Assembly (NCBI RefSeq): GCF_026151205.1
Contig: NC_087073.1
Location: 9,376,411 to 9,440,410, forward strand
DNA from: Bolinopsis microptera
Lineage: Eukaryota > Ctenophora > Tentaculata > Lobata > Bolinopsidae
Length of the DNA stretch: 64,000 nucleotides
Reading direction: 5' to 3'
The notes beneath the pieces are model-generated. The model searched no databases and was not told the origin of the DNA. It saw nothing but the letters and a program-made list of their open reading frames with translations. Position numbers and translations under genes: made by a program. Each line of letters starts with the position of its first letter. Positions within the stretch are counted from its first letter, which is position 1. Shown here piece by piece: positions 25,153-35,250 of the stretch.

Positions 25153-26644
25153 CTGGTATGGTATGGTATGTGGTAACATTTTACATTGTATAGTAAAATA
25201 CAAAAAAGTTTTAATGGATATCGATAGTTGTAATATTTTCTAATTTTATGTATTTTTCAAAGTTATTTATTAAACCGAAACGTAATATCGCGTCGAACGG
25301 TTGTGTTGTGTATCCGGATTAAATAAAGTATTTATTTAACATTTATTTGACATTCAAAAATAAAGTTAACAGTTAAATTTCCCATTTTGCACTTTAAGTG
25401 TAAATAAAACAAACTAAGCGCGCGTTAAAATCTCATTTATGATTTATAATTTAAATCATAAACAATTAACAATATACATTTTTTAGTTGGTGCAACTGAT
25501 TAGGTGTACAAAATGATTTAAATCGACAATTCATCCTTTTTTTATTTGACAGATTTAATTTTGTGTTCAGCGTTAATACTTCATAACACACAATGGAATC
25601 ATAAATTAGTTTATTTTTGCAAACAGAAACAAAATGTTTATGAAGGAGTATATTAGTTCAAACATTTTAGTTAGAAAGCTGTTATTTTGATTTTTTCTCG
25701 GTTATACATCGAGAATATTATTTATAAAATTGGACTTTACCATTTCGAAATTTAAATGATAAATTGATAACTGAAGACGTACATAAATGTAGATGCCGCG
25801 CACAAACACATTTATGTCTTTTGTGCGCGCGCTTATATTTTTCGGCACTGGATGTTACTATTAACAATTTTCAGGACGATGCGTTGTGCATGTGGACGTA
25901 AGTCCTAATTTTGCCTTACAGCTGAACTTTTTGTCTCTCCGCAACCTCAGTAAACACATTCGCCTTTATTATCATTCTACTGCACTAACGAAGCAAATCC
26001 GCTTCTTGTTATGTTCAGGCCTTGTATCTTCTCTGGGCTCACAAATCTGTATGCCTTCAGACCAGTACGATTGTTTTCGAATCGCAGAAAGGTTACTTTT
26101 TATCTGGCCGTCCGATGTCAATTTTACCCCTTTTGAGACGGTGACATAGTGAACTTTCACGATACGTCTTTAGCTCAAGTAACACTACAAATAAATGACA
26201 ACTAAGGCACAAGTTGTCTGGAGCTGTTTGGGACTAATCGTATTAGTCCCCAATTTTGATTTTATCATAACGATTTAATAACCGAAATAAAACAAAATCA
26301 AATAACAATGACATAAACATCATCATACGTACGAAGACCCATAAAAATGTAGCTAATTAAGCTTTTCACTAATATATAAGTTAATTAAACGTTTAATAGC
26401 GATATGAAGATTGAACCTTTAAAAATATTCGTTATGCTTTTCTTTATTACTAACATAATTTAATTCTTCCAAGCACTCAATTTGAAACATTCCATAAATA
26501 ACATCCATTCACAATACTTATAGAAATCATATTTTTCCTTAATTCCTTCTAATTTAACTTTTACAAATATAAATATTTAAGCATTATTATCTCCAAATAC
26601 AATATTAATCCTATTTCTGTTGACTTGTCCACTCACTGTAGGTC

Positions 26645-29600
26645 ATGGGTAGATATCCCTATTCACACCCAAGATTTGAAAACGACAAGACTTTCTGCAG
26701 AAACATCGACACCATGGCGGTAAGATTATTTATTTTTATGACAATGACATGAAAGTTGTAATATAGGGGGTGTCACGTCCGTCTATGTTCGCTTGTCTCA
26801 TAGAATCCAAAAAGGACAGGACATAGGCGGACATAGGCGGACATAGGCGGACATAGACGGACATAGACGGACATAGGCGGACATAGACGGACATTGGCGG
26901 ACATAGTCGGACATATACGGACATTAGCGGACATTAATGGACACCTAAATTGCTAAATAAAATGTTCAATTTTTGCTGTTATAGGGGGATCATGTTTTTT
27001 GTCCGTTCGGTACCCTATCTTTTCAAAACGGACAAAAAATAAAGCGGGTAAATGGAAATAACATTTAGATGCTTCCTCCTCCTACTCTTCCTCCTCCTCC
27101 TCCTGGGTCTTCCTGATCTTCCTCAGTCCTCTTCCTCCTCCCCTCCTCAGTCCTCCTCCTACTCCTCCTCCTCGTCCTCAGTCCTCCTCATCAGTCCTCA
27201 ACAGTCCTCCTCCTCCCCAGTCCTCCTCCTCCTCCTCCTCCTGGGGCCTTTTCCTGGGTCCCTATATAATTTGATATAATAAGTTAAAGCTATTAATAGC
27301 TTTAGTGTGATTAATAAGTCGTTTGTTTTGTACAAAATTATAATGCATAGAAGTTGCGAAAAATTCTCACAATGTTTGTCCGCTAATGTCCACCAATGTC
27401 CGCTAATGTCCACCAATGTCCGTCCGAGTCCGCCAATGTCCGTCCGGGTCCGCAAATGTCCCAAAAAACACGTCCGTTGTCTCATAGAATCCAAAAAGGA
27501 CAGGACATAGGCGGACATAGACGGACGTGACGCCCCCCCCCCCCCCAATATAGGTTCAGCAAGATATTTGCCACGACAGCCATGAAATTGAACCCTAATA
27601 TCTTAACAGCGTACGCAACAACGCACGTCGCACAGTACTTGGATCTTTCCCCACTATGACATTATGTACAATGTACATACGTTTAGATTAATAAAGTAAT
27701 GAATCAACCGACCGCATGCGTATCCACGCTTGCACTGTCGGTGTAACCTAATATTTTTACATATCTTTCATATATTCAGGCTCCCTTGGAGGGTCCGCTG
27801 CACAAGAAATCGCTGGGTCAAAAATCATATCCATGGCAGAGACTTTACAGTACACAGACCCTATCCAGTGGAAGACAGGGAGTCATGCATTACGATCCAA
27901 AGGTATGCATTGATTGATTGAATCAGGAATCTTGCATAAATTGACAGCGTGCAGATTTGCACATTCATGAAAACCACTCCAGTTACTCAGTTGACCTACT
28001 GTATTGTTAAAATTAAACGTGGAGATCTGTCAAACTTATGCATGTTAGGCTGTTCACTATGTATTACATTTGTTCGCAATATAATACTTGCAGTACAACA
28101 ACGTGTCATTGTAATTGCTTGTCATGTCTCTCACAGATCGGATGAACTTCCAGTGTTATTGCTTATGTGCAAAGCACGCAGAATAAATATTTTGACTTAG
28201 GAAAATTAGATAATGCAATTGCTCAACATTCAATTGTTAATTATTCAGGCACCTCGGGATAGTTTAGACTTTATCATAAAAGCAAGTTACAACCACCACA
28301 ATTTGTTCATGGCAGACGTCAATGAAACCCTCCTTCAACAAGAAACTCTTGGTGGAAATCACGGGTATGTTATGATGCCTAAATTACTAGAAATTGTTCA
28401 CTTTTTTTCATACTGTTATTTTATAATCATAGACTTAAAAAGTGGTAAAAATTCGCCGAAAGACCTGTACATGCCTTTACAAGTGACCAGGTGTAAAAAA
28501 ATTAGGGACACCGAAACACCAGATGACCAGTAAACTGGTCATAGCAATTACATCAATTGCACCTTTAAGCCAAGCGATGCTGCAACCAGGGCATGCCATG
28601 CTAGGTTTTATTTCTATCTGTTAATTTCTGAAGATAGAGATAAGTTAGAGTTCTGTCCTTTGCCCAATTACCTTTTAAAGAGCTGATAGTTAAATAAACG
28701 ATGACATTAGAACTGTTTCCTTGAGTTTGATTGGATAATGGGCAATGATGTGGGGAGTAATTGGTTAATGATCTATACCAGCTTACATATAGCTCTCTTC
28801 TAAAGAATTTATGTATGAATTTGGCGACAGATAATATATTTGAGGATATGTGCTGTCTCAGAAGCACTAAGCTAAAAGCTTATATAATAGGTGTACGGCG
28901 TACGCGACTGCTACTATTTAGAATGAGTACTTACTGCTTACAGTGATAAGGTTTGAATATTATGTCCCAGCGATTCAGAAATTCGATATCATTCACTAAC
29001 ACCATGTTCCAGCAATTGCAGTAGAACCTTAGTCGTTGTCATGATAATCCTAGTTGTTGTCATGACAACGCTTTGTAAATATTCCTTATGGACCCTGATA
29101 ATTCAATAAAATCATCAAGCTCTTACATCTCGAGCAGATATTTTATGTCACCAGGTTACAATTAGTTCATTTGTAATGTGGCAGTAAATCATTTTTAACA
29201 TAGCTATATGCTTATTAAGAGAATTCAAGAGTTAAATTAATAAACCTACTTCATGTGACGTGGTAGGAATGAACCCTGTGTAAACAATGTTTTGACTTAA
29301 TCGGCATTCATTAAAAGTTAAACTATCGAGCTACATGCAGTTTGCAGATAGTGCTCTCGCGAGGCCTTTGCATGTCAAGACTGTGACCTCCCACGACAAA
29401 CATTCATTGCCAAATGTAAATTATGGATTTAAACTGTTTTTGCAAGAGGATCGGGGCTGGTATTTGGTCTTTTTCGGTCCAAATGTTATTTTTGACGATT
29501 AACCCTATTACATTTACAAATTTTAGTGGTATTTTCTACCATTTTATAAAGCTTCAAAATCTAAGTGACTTTTTAAAAAATTGCATTTTTCAAGATTTAA

Positions 29601-32600
29601 TATGTTAACAGTAATAAACATGAACATCTTTTGAGAACATTTTAAATCCTGATTGTGAAGTTCAAAACTACGTGTCTCTTGCGATCAAAGTAGCAGCGAA
29701 ATATCAGAATACATCGCTGTCATCACAAACATAAAGCATTAGATTAATTTCTCCTAAGTTCAGATACGGTCCAGAATAATTCCTTGTTACCTAAAATAAG
29801 ACAATGAGTTTTTTTAATTAAATACTTAGTTAATCCAAATACTTGTTTTAAGTGGACATGGAACCAACTTGTTATATTGTAATGTTGAGTTACAAGGTGT
29901 CAGTAATATTCAATGCATTGACCAAATTCTGTTAATTAAGATTAATCCTGTATCTCTGAATGTAGGTTTATGAGTTGTGCGGTTCACAGAGCTTATTGTA
30001 CGTGATTACTGCAGTTTAATATTATTATGACTTCATGATTGTGGATGCTTACAAGATTGTGGCTGCAAAACTGTGACTTATGTTACAAACAGCTGTAATG
30101 ACAATGTGTCGTAATTTAATCGCTAAGGGGGGCTAAGTTCCCAGGATAGTTCTAGAAACGATTTAATTAGGGATCACGTGATAATTTTTCAAAACTCCCA
30201 GAAGTACAGATTCGCTGAACAAGAATCTCATATATCAAGACCAAATCAGTCAGGAAGAATTAATTTAGATGAAAAAATAAGAATCAGAACAAAATAATAA
30301 AATTAAATTGCAAAAGAACTGATCGACATTATATCATTATTGGGTAGAACGTTTAAAGAATAAATTACGGTAGCCACAATATACTAAACAGAAACTGTAC
30401 AACGTCGCGGTATGCATTTATTTCAAGTAGCTAACTAACTTCAATGTCTAAGAGGCTAGCCGGCTAGGGTGGTTCTTGTCTTATACTCCGCATGCAATTC
30501 TGTCAGTTCGACTGTTGGGCTAAAGGAAGCACTTCCAACTCCAAGTCGAGTCCTTGAGTGGTAATTTGCATTCGAGGCGGTGTAGCTCGTTCAGGGGTTA
30601 CTTGTGTTCTTTGAGTAGATATTATCTGCATGAGTTTGGAAACATACAGCTTTAAGAACTTTCTAAAACTCCTCACTGTAATTGAATATACAAAGAAGTT
30701 AGCCATTATGTTGAGGTACTGCACTAACATAACAGATCGCCACACTACAGTGCCATGATCTGCTCCTAGGAGCCAAGTTATATTTGCAACACCATACGGC
30801 AGAGTGGAAAGTAACAAGACCCCCACAGTTAGCAGCACTGTTATCACCCCCTCCCACCGTAATGTTCGTCCGTGCTGGGAGCTAGCCTTTTTGGCGACAA
30901 CCAGAATACAAATCGATGTGGCCGTGAGGGCTATGTAGGAGAGAGCGTAAACGGCAGGGAATGCTATCAATAAATACCATTTATACCATGATGGGAGATT
31001 TGGTGAAGTGTCAGCATAGGCACAAAAATAGCCAAGGTAACTAAAGTAAACATCATTTCTGAGATAGATTATCCTAACAATAACCACTGGAGAGTAAACA
31101 ACCACTGTCAAGAGCCAGACTGAAGTAAAGATTTTATGTCCGAACCGTGAGGACCAAACTCTGGATTTCAGGGGGTTTACCATAATTATCAGCTTTAGAG
31201 TTGTCAGGGTGCATGTTTGGAACACGGTCACATGTGATAATACCCAGCTCATATTATTTGAAACTTCACAAAGTAGTTCTCCTACCACCCAGCGGTCTGT
31301 GATGGATGCCAAAGTCATTGGGAATACTTTGAAGGCATTTTGTAGAAGGTCGCAGATAGCCATGTGCTGCATCGCTGCTATGATTACCTTCTGAAGTTTG
31401 ATGGCATTGTATCTTATAGTCGCTACTAGAATGATGACATCCCCTATCAGGGACGCAATAAGAGTAGTTAAGCTCCATAAGATGAAGATATATCGCTCCC
31501 GGTCATCTGTTATTACGTAAAGTGTCTTGTTGTCTGTTCGCATTTTATACAGAATACATCACTAGAATGATCGTTATAACAGGATTGAAAATGAAGCTTT
31601 TAGTAATTTTTGACAGCCAGTTTTTTTCATAACCAAAAATATAGCAAATGAAAAGGTAATACGAACTGAAAACATAGTAATCACAACAAAAGAGATCCAT
31701 GATATGCTGCACTAGTAACGTGGACAATTTGCACCTGCGGCAACAAAAAGATTTGTCAAAACCAAAAATATAGCAAATGAAAAGGTAATACGAACTGAAA
31801 ACATAGTAATCACAACAAAAAAGATCCATGCCAGTAACGTGGACAATTTGCACCTGCGGCAACATCATTTTAAACTTTTAATGCTTTCATATGATTCAAT
31901 AAGGTCTCTTCGGATCTTAACGAATTACCATTTTAACAAATTTAGTCTCCAATGTAACTCTTTACTAATGGATGTTTTCAAAATTCACGATTTCGTCCTC
32001 AGACGTGTTCTAAAGAACCGAAAGAAGAAAGAAGTGCAGTTTGTAAAGCCGACACTGGTTGAACCCGAGTTCAGAGAGAATGTGATGCTTCCCAGGTTCA
32101 CCACACACAGTGTCAAGATGGCTATAGGTAGGTGTTATTTTCATCATACAATAAGGATTATTCCCTCTATTGACAGTATTTAATATTAACTAACAACATC
32201 GAGGATTTCTAGATCTTTTAGGAAATGGCTTCGTTATAAGTCCACTAAATCTATCAAAAAACACACATTATCTAATGTCAAATTTTTTTATGTGTTTGAG
32301 CTGAGACGTGTGAATGAGGCAATTGCAATCGTTTAAATGGAAGAGGGGTTATCAAGGAATTCTTAGTATATGCTATGGGATGAGTGTACACAAACTATAG
32401 TTGTGTTTCAGTTGAAGTTACCAGTGGTATGGTAGTACTGTAGCCTCAGAAGATGGTGTGCACTGTGCGAGTTGGACTTTCCGTTCCATTTGTTCCGCGG
32501 AATAATATTTTCAGACGAAAGTCGATTATCTTAAGATCTGACTGATAGATGTCTGTGCAAGTTTGGGCGAGTTTCTATTTGCCAAATTTAAGATATCACT

Positions 32601-35250
32601 TCGAACACAAGAAAATATATCTCCAAATTGGCGCTGCATTCCGCTACGAACCGCAAATTTGGAGATATTTTCTTGTGTTTGTAGTGATATATGTTCATTA
32701 TATGCAAGCCTCTTGATTTATAATCACCGAGTCTAGTAATTGTTTAAGAGAGTTCTCTGGCAGTTACGAAACTCGAGAGACTGTGGGATACTGAAGGGAA
32801 AGGAAGCAGTTCTAACGAGCTCTTCTCAAACACAAGGATATATCTTGTGAACTTGGCTAGTATATATCAAACATTTGATATGAAGTTGTAGAGGGAGTTA
32901 TGTGCCTCGCCGGGCTAATGTAGTGGATGACCTTGCTGTACGGCAAGTTAAACAAGGATCTGAAATTACTAGGTTCCGTACAGAATCAACTCTGCACCCG
33001 TGTCAATATGTTCATTATATGCAAGCCTCTTGATTTATATCTTATAATCTTAAATTTGGCACATAGAAATTCGCCCATACTTGCACAGATTATCTGTGTT
33101 ATAGCCATATAAAGTTTGAAGAAAATCTATCAGTCAGATCTTGAAATATATGCCTCGGTACCACTACAAATCACCCATTTGGAGATATTTTTTGTGTTTG
33201 AAGTGATATCTCAAATTTGGGAAATAGAAATTCGCCCAAACTTTCATAGATAGTTTATATTATAATCACATAACTATCTGGAAAGTTTAAGAAAATTATG
33301 TCGGTCAGTTCTCGAGAAAATCTAAAATATATTCTAAGTTATTTACTAAAACACTCGATTTTCGACCTTTTGTTATGGAAAAGATTTGTCGAAAGTCCTT
33401 CTGCACTGTGCGAGTTGGACTTTCCGTTCCATTTGTTCCGCGGAACGATATTTGACGAAAGTCGATTATCTTGAGATCGAATCCTACTGATAAATTTTCT
33501 TTAAACTTTCCAGATAGTTGTATGGCTATGATACGGATAATCTGTGCGATTTTGGACGAGTTTCTCTGTGCCAAACCTGAGATATGACTTCAAACACAAG
33601 AAAATATCTCAAATTGGCGCGTTTTAGCGGAACGCAGGCACATATTTCGAGATCCTACTGATAAATTTTCTTTAAACTTTTCAGATAGTTGTATGGCTAT
33701 AACAGTCCTCCATTCCTCCTTCTCCTTCTCAGTCCTCTTCCTCCTTCTCCTCCTCATCATTACTCCTCCTCAGTCTTTCTCCTCATCCTCAGTCCTACTC
33801 CTCCTCAGTCCTCCTCCTCAGTCCTCTTCCTCCTCATTCTCCTCTTCAGTCCTCCTCATCCTCATCCTCCTCTTCCTCTTGATTATCTGTCTCATAGCCA
33901 TACAACTATCTGGAAAGGGGGGATCATGTTTGTGTCCGTATCTGTCCGTTCGGTACCCTTTATTTTCAAAACGGACAAAAGGTAGGGCAAACAAAAACAG
34001 AATAAAACGGACAAAAACGGAACAAAAATGTTATGGAAATAACATTTAGATGCTTCCTCCTGCTCATCCTCCTTTTCCTCCTCCTCCTCCTCCTCTCCCT
34101 CATGCCCCTCTTCCTCCTCCTCCTCAGTCCTCCTCCTCCTCATCCTCCTCCTCCTTCTGAGTCCTCCTCCTCCTGAGTCCTCCCGAGTCCATCTCCTCTT
34201 GAGTCCTCCTCCATCTGAGTCCTCCTGATTCCTCCTCGTCCTAAGTCCACATCCTCCTGAGTCCTCTTCCTCCTCCACATCATCCACTTCCTAGTTCTCT
34301 TCAGTCCTCCTCCTCCTTCTGAGTCCACCTCCTCCACCTCCTCAGTCCCCCCGAGTCCTCCTCCTCCTCCTCAGTCCTCATCCTCCTCCTCCTCCTTTGT
34401 CCTCATCCTCCCCCTCTTTCTGAGTCCTCCTCCTGATTCCTCCTCCTCCTGAGTCCACATCCTCCTGAATCCTCTTCCTTTTAAAGAAAGGAGTTCCTTT
34501 AAAAGGAAGAAAATCTATCATTCACATCTCTAAATATTTGCCTGTGTTTCGCTAGAAGCCGCCAATTTGGAGATATTTTCTTGTGTTTGAAGTCATATCT
34601 CAGGTTTGGCACATGGAAATTCTCTCAAAATCGCACAGACCATTCGTCTTATAGTCATATAACTATCTGGCCTGGAAAGATTAAAGAAAATTTATCAGTA
34701 GGATCTTGAAATATGTGCCTACGTTCCGCTAGAAACCGCCAATTTGAGATATTTTCTTGTGTTTGAAGTCATATCTCAGGTTTGGCACATAGAAATCCTC
34801 CTAAAATCGCACAGAATATCCGTCTCATAGCCATACAACTATCTGGAAAGTTTAAAGAAAATCTATCGGTCAAATTTTGAGAAAATCAAAAATATATTCT
34901 AAGTTATTCACTAAAACACACGATTTTCGAACTTTTCATTTGGAACAGATTTGTCGAAAGTCCTTCTGCACTGTGCATATGCGCGTCACATGTCTGTCGG
35001 TCGCTGTACATCAGTTATATAAAAACCGTGTTATTTTCCGCGCTGTATCGTAGCGCGCATTATGCATAATTCACATGGCCCGCTTGGTCGGTCTAGCTGC
35101 GGATAAATTGACGAACAGAAGCTTAGCTGTTCGATTTTGTTATTCATTCCTACTTGAATTTCAAAACAAATATTTTCAGAAAGTCATCACGTTCCCTTGA
35201 CGAACCCTGGATATTCTCGAAAGCATGACGGAGGTTTTTATACCACCTAA
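26645..35250 (+). CDS. CFAP276: Cilia- and flagella-associated protein 276 (C1orf194 homologue), 5 small exons
   Basis: The model is join(26645..26719, 27780..27902, 28249..28364, 32003..32127, 35180..35250), phases 0, 0, 2, 1, giving 169 residues, the length I recall for the human protein. Each exon was found by homology and phase. Exon 1 is [17 protein letters not shown]; exon 2 contains [16 protein letters not shown]; exon 3 contains [15 protein letters not shown] and [12 protein letters not shown]; exon 4 contains NRKKKEVQF; exon 5 ends [16 protein letters not shown]. These match the mammalian pattern of P-W-x-R-L-x-S-T, LDF...A-x-YNHH, a HGR junction, K-K-x-x-F and a C-terminal GYSRK-x-DGGF. 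The family is a microtubule inner protein of axonemal doublets, so the organism has motile cilia. Introns are far larger than the exons: intron 1 holds a 780 bp transposable element, intron 3 an antisense GPCR gene, intron 4 a repeat array. Confidence 0.92.
26767..27546. mobile_element. Non-autonomous inverted-repeat DNA element packed with minisatellite
   Basis: Left end GGGGTGTCACGTCCGTCTAT and right end (reverse complement) GGCGTCACGTCCGTCTATGT are terminal inverted repeats of about 25 bases, starting with a G run. Both sides are flanked by AATATAG (or AATATAGG), at 26760 and 27547, consistent with a 7 or 8 bp target-site duplication. Inside, 10-12 bp units of the type GGACATAGGC run from about 26815 to 26940, and the complement type GTCCGCTAATGTCCACCAAT from about 27380 to 27470. 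A TCCTCC-rich core lies between. The core phrase GTTCGGTACCCT and the block AACATTTAGATGCTTCCTCC also occur at 33950-34065. No transposase is present. Confidence 0.8.
28365..30502. other. CFAP276 intron 3, left part
   Basis: No gene or strong repeat seen. Short frames at 28213, 28601 and 29423 have no homology signal. This side is downstream of the antisense GPCR. Confidence 0.55.
30503..31543 (-). CDS. Rhodopsin-like (class A) GPCR, intronless, nested in CFAP276 intron 3
   Basis: A complete single-exon frame of 346 residues with seven hydrophobic segments at about 20-45, 55-75, 90-115, 133-155, 185-210, 232-255 and 265-287. The conserved disulphide is present: Cys in GELLCEV before TM3 and Cys in GYFCAYAD in loop 2. 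TM2 keeps the acidic residue (AICDLLQN). TM6 keeps the Pro of the CWxP site (LLSTLPYGV). TM7 reads [12 protein letters not shown], an NxxxY-like version of NPxxY followed by a basic helix 8. The DRY motif at the end of TM3 is absent: the equivalent place reads [14 protein letters not shown]. It is an orphan plasma-membrane receptor; ligand and G protein cannot be predicted. The gene is antisense to its host. A 130 bp tandem duplication lies just upstream. Confidence 0.88.
   Translation of the reverse strand: MRTDNKTLYVITDDRERYIFILWSLTTLIASLIGDVIILVATIRYNAIKLQKVIIAAMQHMAICDLLQNAFKVFPMTLASITDRWVVGELLCEVSNNMSWVLSHVTVFQTCTLTTLKLIIMVNPLKSRVWSSRFGHKIFTSVWLLTVVVYSPVVIVRIIYLRNDVYFSYLGYFCAYADTSPNLPSWYKWYLLIAFPAVYALSYIALTATSICILVVAKKASSQHGRTLRWEGVITVLLTVGVLLLSTLPYGVANITWLLGADHGTVVWRSVMLVQYLNIMANFFVYSITVRSFRKFLKLYVSKLMQIISTQRTQVTPERATPPRMQITTQGLDLELEVLPLAQQSN
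31628..31868. repeat. Tandem duplication upstream of the nested GPCR
   Basis: AACCAAAAATATAGCAAATG at 31631 recurs at 31759 and the copies remain nearly identical through ACGTGGACAATTTGCACCTG and CGGCAACA. The period is 128 bases, and the second copy lacks a short internal segment (ATATGCTGCACTA). The high identity indicates a recent event in the 5' flank of the GPCR. Confidence 0.9.
32440..34990. repeat. Complex repeat array with TCC-rich tracts in CFAP276 intron 4
   Basis: Several diverged copies share CACTGTGCGAGTTGGACTTT (32459, 33407), TTTCTTGTGTTTGAAGTCAT (34572, 34752) and CCATACAACTATCTGGAAAG (33898, 34831). Some copies are inverted against others, so that 32613-32640 and 32651-32682 form a fold-back around GGAGATATTTTCTTGTGTTT. 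Two long TCCTCC-type low-complexity tracts (33705-33880 and 34050-34480) interrupt the array. The open frames over the TCC tracts (Ser/Leu-rich or Glu/Arg-rich) are artefacts of composition. No coding sequence is present until CFAP276 exon 5. Confidence 0.85.

Larger units (their letters stand above)
24778..26644. other. Divergent intergenic region between AHCY and CFAP276
   Basis: AHCY leaves to the left and CFAP276 to the right, so this 1.9 kb should hold both promoters. It is very AT-rich. It contains one copy of dispersed family A (25068-25152) and no credible coding sequence. Confidence 0.6.

Noticed and set aside
26800-26940. CRISPR-like short repeat array
   Set aside because: Units of 10-12 bases without unique spacers, inside a eukaryotic inverted-repeat element; this is a minisatellite.
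32402-32447. Alternative last exon of CFAP276 after a TTTCAG at about 32402-32412
   Set aside because: In the right phase it gives only ten residues before a stop, without the conserved family C-terminus, which is found at 35180-35250.
33689-34337. Ser/Leu-rich and Glu/Arg-rich open frames
   Set aside because: They are translations of TCCTCC low-complexity tracts on either strand, with no splice-linked partners.
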